A DNA stretch of 14,381 bases from Gracilaria caudata (Eukaryota > Rhodophyta > Florideophyceae > Gracilariales > Gracilariaceae). The DNA is taken from NCBI GenBank assembly GCA_030374735.1, contig JASCIV010000688.1, forward strand, positions 1 to 14,381, in the 5' to 3' direction. The position numbers and the translations under genes were made by a program. The notes beneath the pieces are model-generated. The model did no database searches. It worked only from the letters and a program-made list of their open reading frames with translations, and was not told the origin of the DNA. Shown here one piece after another: positions 7,490 through 14,381 of the stretch (within the stretch, counting starts at the first letter, position 1; each line of letters starts with the position of its first letter).

Positions 7490-9043
7490 CTAAAGTCGAT
7501 TGCGCCACCAATATCTGAAGGCAAATAGTGATGCGCCAACGCAAGCAACTGCCATTGTGCCGTAAGCTGCGAATCTTACCTTCTGCAATGCGAGTTCCTT
7601 CCGTCTCCTCTTTTCCTCGGGCGGTAGTTCACGTCTCAATCGTTCCCTTCTAAGTTTAGCTGCAGTAGCCACTCTTTCCGCAAACTGTGCCTTTGAAAGC
7701 TGTGGTGGCTTTAGTTGTGGGTTTATCGCATGAGCTCGCTCGAACCATTGCTGCGCCACTTCCGGTTCAAGGTCGCATCCAGATCCATTGAGAAACATGA
7801 CACCAAGGTTGAACATGGCGACTGGGTTCCCCAGACCCGCAGAAAGTTTCCACCAGCGTACCGCCTCTTCAGGGTTGGGCTCCACTCCAGGAGCACCTTG
7901 GTTATATATTAAACCAAGCTGAAATGCTGCAGAAGGATCCAAAGCACCATTTTCCAGTGCATAGCGATATAATTTTACTGCTTCCGCGTCGTCTTGCTTG
8001 ACACCGATGCCGTGGTGATAGAAGGTAGCTAGTTGCAAAGCGGACTCAACAGAGTTTTGTCCCCCTTGTTTAAAGGCGGTGCGGTACTCGTCCACAAGTT
8101 TAGGAAGATCCGCTCTGGTGAGCACTTTTTGACGGGTAGTGGTTCGCTGAGGTCGCTGGAGTCGCTGTTGTGGTGCGGGGTTGGGTGCAGGAGTAACAGT
8201 TTCTTTGGTTGCTTCCTGAACCATATTTTCAACTACTGATTCCACAGTCTGTTTCAAGTCTTCTTCAGGAGCTGCGTTTCGTTCAGGAGACTTTCCAGCT
8301 GGGGTATTTGTTTGTGGCGCAGAGGGGACGACGCTTTTGGCTGAAGACGGGGTCGTAGTAGTTGTTTCATTGGTTTGGGCGACGGTCTGAGAGCTGTGGG
8401 CGTTGATGGGTGTGTCGTTCTGTGTTACAATAGTGTAGTCCGCAACGTTGTCGGTTGAGAATAATCTTGCCCACCACTGTACTTTGGCTTTCTCCACTTC
8501 GACGATGAGCTTTCGAGACGAAGATGCCGCCTCCAATCCCCACATGCACCCAGCCACATCGATTTCGCTGACAAATGTGCGGTCGAGAGCGAAGTAGGGT
8601 TGTTCAGCATGAGGTGAACGAATGTCAATACCAATAGAGTTAGAATCAAAGTCAATGCAAATGTGCTCTTTTCGTACGTGATCAGGAACGTGAATATTGA
8701 GAGTAAGTGAATCCATTGTTTGCGTCCATGTGAGCGGAGTGTGCGCAATACGTCTTAGACGATGATCTCCAACGGCAACCCCTTGTATACTGGGAGTCTG
8801 AGATTTGGTAGCATCAGAGTCGGCCTGAACGCGAGTGACCAGGTCGTTGATAAGATTTTGTACTCTAGCCTTTTCTGAGCGCAAGGCAGCTCTGGTGGCA
8901 GCTTCGTTGACGACACCGTTCACAACTTCTTGGACAGTGTCATGCAAGGAGTCGGCCTTTGACGAAGAAGCAGGCTTTGCGGAGGGACGTGGTCTGGCAG
9001 CGCGCGGAGGAGGTGTTGGTGAGAGCGCGGCGCTGGAGGCCAT
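7490..9043 (-). CDS. CS-domain (NudC/p23-like) + Sel1-repeat protein with C-terminal membrane anchor
   Basis: 517 residues; ATG at 9041-9043, stop TAG at 7490. A low-complexity Pro/Ala/Ser leader (1-30) and a helix (31-75) precede a CS domain at about 103-195. Its landmarks are LTWTQTMDSLTLNIHVP, the strand SIGIDIRS, CMWGLE (169-171) and LIVEVEKAKVQWWARLF, the typical NudC-like W...LxVxxEK...W pattern. A Thr/Pro-rich linker (210-300) follows. Sel1/TPR-type repeats span about 330-440: ALQLATFYHHGIGV, DDAEAVKLYRYAL, AAFQLGLIY, PEEAVRWWKLSA, AMFNLGVMFLNG. A highly charged helix (450-488) leads to one hydrophobic segment (about 491-510) and a basic end RYWWRNRL, as in tail-anchored proteins. This suggests a cochaperone or adaptor held on an organelle surface with its bulk in the cytosol. 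The helix at 31-51 is echoed at 261-281. Domain calls are firm; client and membrane are unknown. Confidence 0.85.
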   Translation of the reverse strand: MASSAALSPTPPPRAARPRPSAKPASSSKADSLHDTVQEVVNGVVNEAATRAALRSEKARVQNLINDLVTRVQADSDATKSQTPSIQGVAVGDHRLRRIAHTPLTWTQTMDSLTLNIHVPDHVRKEHICIDFDSNSIGIDIRSPHAEQPYFALDRTFVSEIDVAGCMWGLEAASSSRKLIVEVEKAKVQWWARLFSTDNVADYTIVTQNDTPINAHSSQTVAQTNETTTTTPSSAKSVVPSAPQTNTPAGKSPERNAAPEEDLKQTVESVVENMVQEATKETVTPAPNPAPQQRLQRPQRTTTRQKVLTRADLPKLVDEYRTAFKQGGQNSVESALQLATFYHHGIGVKQDDAEAVKLYRYALENGALDPSAAFQLGLIYNQGAPGVEPNPEEAVRWWKLSAGLGNPVAMFNLGVMFLNGSGCDLEPEVAQQWFERAHAINPQLKPPQLSKAQFAERVATAAKLRRERLRRELPPEEKRRRKELALQKVRFAAYGTMAVACVGASLFAFRYWWRNRL

Positions 9044-9492
9044 GGCTTACGCTGGAAAGAACGGAAGATGGTGAGGTCAGAAGCGAGGAAGAGGGCGACG
9101 AGCCAAACGACGCTGAAGAAAGAGGCGGAAAAGGAAAGAACGGGTGGCGGCGGCGGCCGAGGATTCGGCGATGGAGGCGCTGCGCTGGTGGCACGTGCTC
9201 GAACAGTCCATGGGCGGGCTGCGAATTTTGCTGTGCAAAGAAGCGACGACGCTGGCTTTCCCGCATCCAACGCGTGCGTCGAGTGGAGTGATGTGTCACT
9301 GCTCAGACAACTGTCAGCACGGCGCGCTTGCTTACAGCAATCTGTGCTCCCAGGACCATCCCGGTGCATGTGATGTCACCTGTGCCGCCAGATTGAGCAG
9401 CGGCAGAAGGAGCATCGCTCCTCGAGACCAGCGCACAATATTTTTGTGGGGCAGCCTTGCGTTTCAGCGTTTCAGGCCCAGTCAGCAAAGCT
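9044..9492 (-). promoter_or_regulatory. upstream region of the CS/Sel1 gene and 3' UTR of the carrier gene
   Basis: Both flanking genes are on the minus strand, so this gap must hold the promoter of the gene starting at 9043 and the 3' UTR of the gene ending at 9493. It is GC-rich near 9043 and has GGCACGTGCTC with CACGTG at 9192-9197. Several overlapping open frames (for example 8920-9369) follow from base composition and are not supported as genes. Confidence 0.4.
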
Positions 9493-10566
9493 TTAAGATA
9501 CCACACGCATGACGTTCTCAAAGATACAGAATTGCATAGCAGTCATCATGCCCACCATCACATATCGTGGAGCGAAACCACGCGTAAGCGCATTTCTCAC
9601 TCCATCTTCGGCAATGATCCTCATCGCAGACTTGCCCTGAGTCTCAGCTACAGAAAACCTTGAAAGCACGTAATCTGCCGGCTGAGACAATGGGGTGGAA
9701 ACGATTGCAACTCCAAACCCACACAACATCATAATTCCCAGCTCCCAGCGATGTCTTTGTTCTGCACCTACATGCGACGAAACCTTTGTTCTAAACCAGT
9801 CGAAAAGGTACAGCTGACTCACAGAAAGAGGAATTTGTCTGCTCCACAGCATAAAGATAGGGCGAAATGGGAAGCCAGTTTTGGCTCGATTTGTACACAT
9901 TTTCTTCACGGCCGGAACGAATCGAGTAGGCCACGAGCCAGGAGCGCTTGTCTCGAGCTTGAGTTTGACCATTGCTAGAGGAGAAAGAGGAATCACCGCA
10001 ACAAACTCTGCACATGCCATGCTAACCCACCTCACCATCCCTTCACGTTTCTCTGCTTGTTCCAAACCGAAACGGGTGTGATACAACTGTTGAAACCAAT
10101 CAAACATACTAAACTTCACAAACCCGTGGATAGAGTACCCGATAATTGTCGGAACCAATCCTCGTGTTAATGCTCTATCACCTCCCGTGGCGAGTAAAGA
10201 ACGGAATGTGCTTTGTACATTTCGGTACTTGTTCGGAGATGCCTGCATGTTACTCTTCATGATGTCCACGCTGATCAATATTCCCTGAGGCAAGGCACTG
10301 GCCAAAGCACCTGCAATTCCCATTCGTTGTCTACGAACTCGAATATATTCATTATATCCTGAACGATACGATTTTGTAACATCTTCGGACACCGAGCATG
10401 GAACAACAATTGCTGAACGTGTGCTACAGTACGAAAAAGCGGATGCCACTTTCAAAGCTCTTTGACTGAGCCTTTGAGTTGCATCTCCGGGATAAAGGTG
10501 ACCACCCCATGGAAACCGTCCATGCAACCGACGAAAGACACTTCCGTCATTCGGCAACGATGCCAT
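9493..10566 (-). CDS. divergent mitochondrial phosphate-carrier-like protein (SLC25 family)
   Basis: 357 residues; ATG at 10564-10566, stop TAA at 9493. It has three carrier repeats of the SLC25 fold, matching the phosphate-carrier (PiC/SLC25A3/Mir1) subfamily. Repeat 1 has SVDIMKSNMQASPNKY (99-114) then PTIIGYSIHGFVKF (139-152), close to PiC PTxLGYSxQGxxKF. Repeat 2 has CAEFVAVIPLSPLAMVK (185-201) then WSRQIPL (241-247), matching PiC AEF...P-[FLM]-E-A-x-[KR] and RQIPY. Repeat 3 has QPADYVLSR (295-303), like PiC HPAD, then LTRGFAPRYVMVGMMTAMQF. The signature Pro of repeat 1 is Ser99, the acidic residue of repeat 2 is Ala198, and the His conserved in PiC just before repeat 1's signature is Gln94. 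The first 75 residues are basic and poorly conserved and could be a targeting leader. Family is secure; phosphate transport itself is uncertain because of these losses. Confidence 0.85.
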   Translation of the reverse strand: MASLPNDGSVFRRLHGRFPWGGHLYPGDATQRLSQRALKVASAFSYCSTRSAIVVPCSVSEDVTKSYRSGYNEYIRVRRQRMGIAGALASALPQGILISVDIMKSNMQASPNKYRNVQSTFRSLLATGGDRALTRGLVPTIIGYSIHGFVKFSMFDWFQQLYHTRFGLEQAEKREGMVRWVSMACAEFVAVIPLSPLAMVKLKLETSAPGSWPTRFVPAVKKMCTNRAKTGFPFRPIFMLWSRQIPLSVSQLYLFDWFRTKVSSHVGAEQRHRWELGIMMLCGFGVAIVSTPLSQPADYVLSRFSVAETQGKSAMRIIAEDGVRNALTRGFAPRYVMVGMMTAMQFCIFENVMRVVS

Positions 10567-11293
10567 GGAGCATCGCTTTGCCGTCTTTTACCGCACCATT
10601 GCCTGGAGTCAGTCATGGTTCTAGACATACTCTGACTGCTAAAAACAGAATGCTTCAGCTAGTCCGGGGAATTCAGTCTGGGCCAAAACGAAAATGTAAA
10701 CGAAATCGAGCCACAACTCCGAGGATTCATTGCGAACCATCACTCGTCATTGAAGGTAGACATACATGCTTATGATTTAGCGAGTGAGAGGATATGCTTG
10801 AAGCAGAGTATCGTTGCGCAAAGCGCTGAAGTTAGATATAATACCTCGGCGCCCATGCCTGTGCTTGGGCCGCCCAAGCCCGTGTAGCTAAGAGCAGAAG
10901 ACCATGAATTGTTTGATGAATTCAGCCGCAATAATTGCGTTGTGTATCGTATATTACAGTCGTACAACATGCTTGATATTGCGCAAGCTGCTTCAACTTA
11001 GACAATTTAGAATGAGAATCATCTGCAAATATGGCTGGGCTTTAGAGACCCCGCGAAAGAAAATCGTAGTGCCACGTCAGGCGCATTCATCAGAATTGGG
11101 GCGACTGCATGTATTGAGCCGGGTCAGCATGAAACCTGACGGCTGCGTATGCTATGGGTGGCGGCCCGAGCTTTCAAGTAGACGACTGCAACGAAACTCG
11201 CAAGAAAATTGTTTACAACTACTAGGATTGCAATTTAAAAAGAAGGGCACTGAAGAAAGAGCGTAACGATCTACCATCATCGTTCGTGCCAAG
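10567..11293. other. intergenic stretch upstream of the carrier gene
   Basis: It should contain the promoter of the minus-strand carrier gene, but no TATA or CCAAT element close to 10566 stands out. A hairpin GCTTGGG-CCG-CCCAAGC lies at 10863-10879. A plus-strand frame from ATG 10904 runs to TAA 11264-11266 (120 codons) and stays open beyond it to TAG 11444-11446. Its first part (MNCLMNSAAIIALCIVYY...) is not recognisable, while its last part coincides with the LINE tail at 11294. It is therefore probably retroelement sediment and not a gene. Confidence 0.4.
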
Positions 11294-11494
11294 CTTTCGC
11301 TGCAAAAGCCAGTACAAGAGAAGTTGGCCTTTCTAGTGAGAGAGCGAAACGGATTAGGCGTTTGGGTTGTGGTGCGGAAAACTGGCCTCCGTGTCACAGG
11401 TGAGCGGCTCACGGGCTCCGAAGGAGCCTATGCGCTATGCTCATAGTCTTAAGAAGTAATTGATCTAGGATACCCGTAAAAGAGAGAGAGAGAG
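11294..11494 (+). mobile_element. second, diverged LINE 3' end (5'-truncated or decayed copy)
   Basis: Codons 11294-11347 read LSLQKPVQEKLAFLVRER. They align without gaps to codons 96-149, ending FLVRER in both, with synonymous third-base differences in the FLVRER part. A longer 3' UTR follows, and the last 45 bases (11450-11494) match 169-213 at 38 of 45 positions, ending CCCGTAAAA(GA)n. The UTR here is about 80 bases longer than in the left copy. No knuckle motif equivalent to EHYVLRC was found upstream, and a TAA interrupts the frame at 11264, so this copy is broken or begins near here. Confidence 0.55.
11482..11494 (+). repeat. (GA)n tail of second LINE copy
   Basis: A GA run directly after GTAAAA (11476-11481), identical in layout to 195-214. 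Confidence 0.65.
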
Positions 11495-11581
11495 CTCTGT
11501 TCAGTTTTGCTGCGTTTGCCGCCGTAGCCTCAACCACCAGGTGGTCACGGACGGTAAGTCGTTAGGGTTACAACACGGTGA

Positions 11582-11612
11582 GAGCATCTCCACGGGCGGA
11601 GAGCAAATTAAC
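11582..11612 (+). repeat. extra PIF/Harbinger-like terminal repeat (left end)
   Basis: This 31-base sequence begins GAGCATCTCCACGGGCGGAG. It is the reverse complement of 12386-12416 with 29 of 31 matches, better than the pairing between 11983 and the same right end. The three bases before it are TGA, unlike the TTA flanking the right end. It is either the true outer end of an 835-bp element or the stranded end of a second copy. Confidence 0.7.
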
Positions 11613-11644
11613 CCTTTAGGGACTAAAATCTAAAGTCTAGTACA

Positions 11645-11941
11645 ATAGACTTAAGAAACGACTGTGATTGGATGTCACCAAATGTAATTGGCTGTCATTC
11701 TGCCATGTGGTGATTTTGCTTAAGTCTACTGTAGTAGACTTAAGCTCATATTATGCACAGTTTACGTAACTGTACCGGTCTCGCGTTTTCATTAGCTATC
11801 ACGAACTCGCCGGGCGACATTTAGCCAATGCTCAAAAATCACGAAAATCAATATGCACACATAGACAGTCAGTCAACTACGACTGGCTAAAAATAATGCA
11901 ATTCAACTTGTTCTCGCGATTTTATTGGCTACTTAAGTCTA
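11645..11941. repeat. cluster of inverted TAGACTTAAG / CTTAAGTCTA modules
   Basis: TAGACTTAAG at 11645-11654 faces CTTAAGTCTA at 11719-11728. TAGACTTAAG at 11735-11744 faces CTTAAGTCTA at 11932-11941. The result is two head-to-tail units of about 84 and 207 bases, each bounded by the same 10-bp inverted repeat. The second also has inner arms TAGCCAAT...AAAATCACGA (11823 region) against TCGCGATTTTATTGGCTA (11914-11931). ATTGG and CCAAT words recur throughout. No open frame is present. These look like foldback-type MITEs. Confidence 0.5.
11718..11745. repeat. 28-bp palindrome at junction of the two modules
   Basis: GCTTAAGTCTACT (11718-11730), centre GT, AGTAGACTTAAGC (11733-11745): thirteen perfectly paired bases on each side. 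Confidence 0.85.
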
Positions 11942-11982
11942 GTGATCCTCTTACGCCTTTTTAATTAAAGATTTTTCCTTTA

Positions 11983-12416
11983 GAGCATCTCCACTGGAGC
12001 ATGCAAAAGAGCAAAACAGCAAATACAGTGCGTTTACTTCTACGTAAAACACTACATTTTATGGCCCTCATTGGCCGCAATGGAGTAGGTTCTGTAGTAC
12101 CCGTCAGCGTTTGCGTTACTTCATTGGCCGATGGCACGTTCAATTGGTATTCAAAATCAACATTCGTTTTGCTCCTTTGCTAGTGTTCGAAAGTGTAGAA
12201 GCAAATCGACGTGATTTGCTTTCGAAAATAACCCCAAAATACTTCTTGAGCAAAGCGTGTAAAATCTGTTTGCATGATTTTGATTTCCGGTAAAAATAAG
12301 TAGAATGCTCTTTACGAACAATGACCTGCCCTCAAAAAGCTTACGACAACAATCCACCGTCAGTGTGAAAGTCTTTTGCTCTTTTGTTAATTTGCTCTCC
12401 GCCCGTAGAGATGCTT
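11983..12416. mobile_element. PIF/Harbinger-like MITE with TTA target duplication
   Basis: The element is 434 bp. Its left end GAGCATCTCCACTGG is preceded by TTA (11980-11982). Its right end is complementary, ...GTAGAGATGCTT, and is followed by TTA (12417-12419). TTA/TAA 3-bp duplications are the hallmark of PIF/Harbinger insertion. The arms share the terminal AGCATCTC and, further in, AAAAGAGCAAAA (12005-12016 against the complement of 12374-12385). The left arm lacks about nine bases present in the right arm. The interior has no transposase-length frame, so it is non-autonomous. A hairpin AGCAAATC...GATTTGCT sits at 12200-12220. Confidence 0.6.
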
Positions 12417-12419
12417 TTA

Positions 12420-13168
12420 TAGCGTAAGCTCGCAATACCAGGCCATTTCTTAGATTTGAAATAAGCGCGAATCCTTATTTCATGTACACACATGGCAATC
12501 ATGCAGCAATTTTTAATCTAGGCCCATAGACAAAATGCGCTTTTGAAAATAGCTCTCGCAGATTATGAAAGATCCCTGAGATTATGAGAGCTACCTTCCG
12601 AAGTACATTATGCGCTTGAGATATATTACCCACTGCAGTAAATAATGACAATCACTGGGTCGTGAGAATTATCACAGTGTAGCGTCACATGGAGAGTAGC
12701 ACTCTGGCTACAAGCAAGGACGGAAGGACAATTGCATCTTCCGGTGTCGTAGGGTTTTCTGAAATCTAGCTCTCTGCTGTCGGAGCGAAAGCAGAACGGT
12801 CAAGATTCTCCAAAGCAGACCGAAGACTAGAGAAGTACAAGGACGGGAGACACGCGCGCTGTACGCGCATGCCTGCAGCAAGGAACACAGAGCATTGCCA
12901 CCATAGCAAGTCAACAAAGCGGCGTCGCACACTGCGCACTACAGCTGCCGGCAGTCAGACAGAATAAGCCTAAGAATAAGAGAGCCACCACGATGGCTTG
13001 TCTTATGTTTTCTCTCATTTCAAAATAAGGGCCATTTCCAAGAATGCCAGCATCGTTAATTCAACCGTTTGCAGCGCCAAACACGACCTCAGTTTCAAAA
13101 TAGGCCTTATTTTGCTTGGTTAAAAAGGCCTTTTCTTATGGTTTTTCTTTCTTAGTGTCCTGTTTCTA
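12420..13168. other. AT-rich intergenic stretch with small repeats, no gene seen
   Basis: It contains an inverted repeat TGAAATAAG...CTTATTTCA (12457-12465, 12474-12482), a direct echo AGATTATGAAAG / AGATTATGAGAG in the 12560-12590 area, and two TTTCAAAATA words followed by GG-rich text (about 13018 and 13092). The second lies in the near-palindrome CAAAATAGGCCTTATTTTG. These may belong to the 5' flank of the retroelement-like gene at 13169. No clear promoter was identified. Confidence 0.4.
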
Positions 13169-13711
13169 ATGGACAATCAACCAGATCACGAGAGCGAATC
13201 CGAAAAAGAAATTACTTCTCTCCCCCTACCGGATGAACCACCGCCACGCACTGCTGCAGATACAACTATTTCCTCGCCCCCCACCCAGCCCGTGCCTGCA
13301 CGATCAACGGCTCATCCAACCCGCCGCTCTAAGAAGAAGCGAATTTGTCCTACTCGATCCACAATCAGGAAGCCATCCCTTCGTCGCAATACGAGGCAAT
13401 CGGTTGGAACTCGTTCCAAAACTCAAAGGTTGAGGGCAGAAATAACACCCATACCTGCTATTTTACCCCACGATCTACCCAATCACCCTAGTCGGAATGT
13501 CATCAGCCTTTCCAACGATGCGTTACGAATCATTTTCGAATCCGCTCCTGTTTCCCTAACTGAACATCTTGTGTACGACAAAACTAACCCGCTCTCTAGA
13601 GTCTTAGATCTACGCGACACTGTTGCTAATCAAGATGTCCCTCCAAACTCTACTGAAGAGCTCTCGCCCATGGAGGTTTTGACAAAGCTCAACGACACAC
13701 CTCTTGATTAG
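13169..13711 (+). CDS. retroelement Gag/ORF1-like basic protein, first open segment
   Basis: 180 codons, ATG 13169 to TAG 13709-13711. Residues 1-45 are acidic then Pro/Thr-rich. Residues 50-88 are strongly basic (RRSKKKRICPTRS, LRRNTRQ), as in nucleic-acid-binding leaders. From about 108 the text is more globular (VISLSNDALRIIFESAPVSL). The frame clearly continues past the stop (see the next entry), so this segment is probably the 5' part of a broken gene and not a complete protein. The composition suits a retrotransposon Gag or ORF1 protein. No zinc knuckle or other diagnostic motif was seen, so the family is unproven. A divergent cellular gene is the alternative. Confidence 0.4.
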   Translation: MDNQPDHESESEKEITSLPLPDEPPPRTAADTTISSPPTQPVPARSTAHPTRRSKKKRICPTRSTIRKPSLRRNTRQSVGTRSKTQRLRAEITPIPAILPHDLPNHPSRNVISLSNDALRIIFESAPVSLTEHLVYDKTNPLSRVLDLRDTVANQDVPPNSTEELSPMEVLTKLNDTPLD

Positions 13712-14230
13712 CTTATAGAAATGTCAAATGCAACGCCGTCAGGTATCAGCGCCATTGTCCAATAAGCCTCAAAAGCCAACGAGGATTTGATCGGACGAAT
13801 CCGATCAGCATCAGGTTCTCTCTGCGGTTCTGGCTTGGCGTGCGCAGTGCTATGAATCGTTTTACGATGCGCTACAAGAAGAACATGACCAATTGAAGTC
13901 CAAACGGTCTGGTCCAAACGCTGTTTCCGTCCATCCGCGCACCCACGGCGACGAATTCCACCCAGCAGCCACACGGGAAAGCGGCATTGTAACTCAAATT
14001 GGCGGTGTACCACTTCTCAAGCCGGCCACCGAAGAATCCTATCAGTCTTTAAACGATGCGGGGAAGCTGCGCCCTCGGCACCCTTCCTTAGTTCCACTTT
14101 ACCATCAGAGGGATATTGCGACACCAACTCTTGCTTGTCCTCAATCCTCGGTCCCACATTGATCATGGAATTGCTCCGTCGCGGGCAGACGGTCGAGCGC
14201 TACATCGACAATTTGGACGTATGGAAAAGT

Positions 14231-14268
14231 GTAACAGAACGGTAACTGCCGGACCCGTTCTGCGTTAC
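14231..14268. repeat. stem-loop within the decayed gene
   Basis: GTAACAGAACGG (14231-14242) pairs with CCGTTCTGCGTTAC (14255-14268), leaving a two-base bulge and a 12-base loop. It may be chance within coding-like DNA. Confidence 0.4.
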
Positions 14269-14282
14269 GACAAGAAATGATC

Positions 14283-14356
14283 GTCAGAGACAAAATCTGG
14301 TCGGGCCTGTACTGCTCGATGCAGACAGAACCCGGCCTTTAAGTTTTATTTCTGAC
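14283..14356. repeat. imperfect inverted repeat near right edge
   Basis: GTCAGAGACAAAA (14283-14295) is complementary to TTTTATTTCTGAC (14344-14356) at 11 of 13 positions. An AATAAA follows at 14357-14362. Inside the loop, GGTCGGGCC and CCCGGCC could pair further. Confidence 0.4.
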
Positions 14357-14381
14357 AATAAAACGATCCTGCGTGGAGCTC

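Larger units (their letters stand above)
13712..14381 (+). pseudogene. decayed continuation of the 13169 gene, running off the window
   Basis: The same frame continues after TAG 13709 with LIEMSNATPSGISAIVQ to TAA 13763, then ASKANEDLIGRI. Near 13780-13803 coding quality passes to the next frame: DQHQVLSAVLAWRAQCYESF, then EEHDQLKSKR, open to TGA about 14160. The original frame resumes with MELLRRGQTVERYIDNLDVW from 14165, meets TAA at 14243-14245, and stays open to the window end (LPDPFCVTTRN...). Each of the three in-frame stops is one C-to-T change from a Gln codon. Helical, charged text around EEHDQLK suggests a coiled coil. The product is not recognised. Confidence 0.4.

Noticed and set aside
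8920..9373. Open frames on both strands upstream of the CS/Sel1 gene
   Set aside because: Arg/Pro-rich low-complexity products in competing phases. The region is better explained as promoter and UTR.
10904..11266. 120-codon plus-strand frame
   Set aside because: No domain. Its open character continues past its stop into the LINE tail, so it is treated as retroelement sediment and not as a gene.
11561..11570. GTTAGGGTTA as a telomere-like repeat
   Set aside because: A single unit with no tandem array.
13169..14381. Alternative genetic code (TAA/TAG read as Gln)
   Set aside because: The four host genes end in TAA, TAG or TGA and have no internal TAA or TAG, so the standard code fits. Decay of a mobile element explains the stops better.
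1..14381. CRISPR array, tRNA or rRNA genes, bacterial operon
   Set aside because: No regularly spaced repeats, no tRNA B-box pattern with a cloverleaf, no ribosomal RNA text and no Shine-Dalgarno-linked gene string were found.

Overview
The window looks like nuclear DNA from an intron-poor eukaryotic alga, most likely a red alga. The evidence is as follows. Four long uninterrupted reading frames each carry their own intergenic space. One product begins MTAFV and has a Ser/Thr/Arg-rich leader, which fits the Phe-near-the-N-terminus style of red-algal plastid transit peptides. Another is a mitochondrial-carrier protein and a third is a tail-anchored CS-domain/Sel1-repeat protein. The spaces between genes hold eukaryotic-type repeats: LINE tails, a MITE and snap-back palindromes. 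No bacterial operon structure, ribosome-binding sites, CRISPR array, tRNA or rRNA was seen. The assignment to red algae is an inference and is not proven.

Layout. Positions 1-214 are the 3' end of a LINE-type (non-LTR) retrotransposon: the tail of its reverse transcriptase, a short 3' UTR and a GTAAAA(GA)n terminus. Positions 215-2854 are mostly non-coding. They contain a broken coding relic (424-895), a 61-bp near-perfect palindrome (1289-1349) and small repeats. Positions 2855-10566 form a gene island. It holds a multi-pass membrane protein of unknown function (minus strand), a GC-rich divergent promoter with paired CCAAT boxes and two G-box palindromes, a probable plastid-targeted helical-repeat membrane protein (plus strand), a convergent intergenic gap, a CS-domain + Sel1-repeat + C-terminal membrane anchor protein (minus strand), and a divergent mitochondrial phosphate-carrier-like protein (minus strand).

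Positions 10567-13168 are repeat-rich. A second, diverged LINE tail ends at 11494 with the same terminus as the first. It is followed by a PIF/Harbinger-like MITE (11983-12416, TTA target duplication), an extra MITE end at 11582 and a cluster of TAGACTTAAG/CTTAAGTCTA inverted modules. Positions 13169-14381 carry a basic, proline-rich reading frame. It continues through three in-frame stops and a frame change to the window edge, and looks like a decaying retroelement Gag/ORF1-type gene.

How the genes might work together: no shared pathway is evident. Three of the four host proteins are predicted to be membrane proteins, or membrane anchored, in different compartments (unknown, plastid, cytosol-facing), and the fourth is a mitochondrial inner-membrane carrier. 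The most interesting points are the carrier that has lost the phosphate-carrier His and one acidic contact residue, the CS/Sel1/tail-anchor architecture with a duplicated helix flanking the CS domain, the pair of LINE tails, and the nested MITE.
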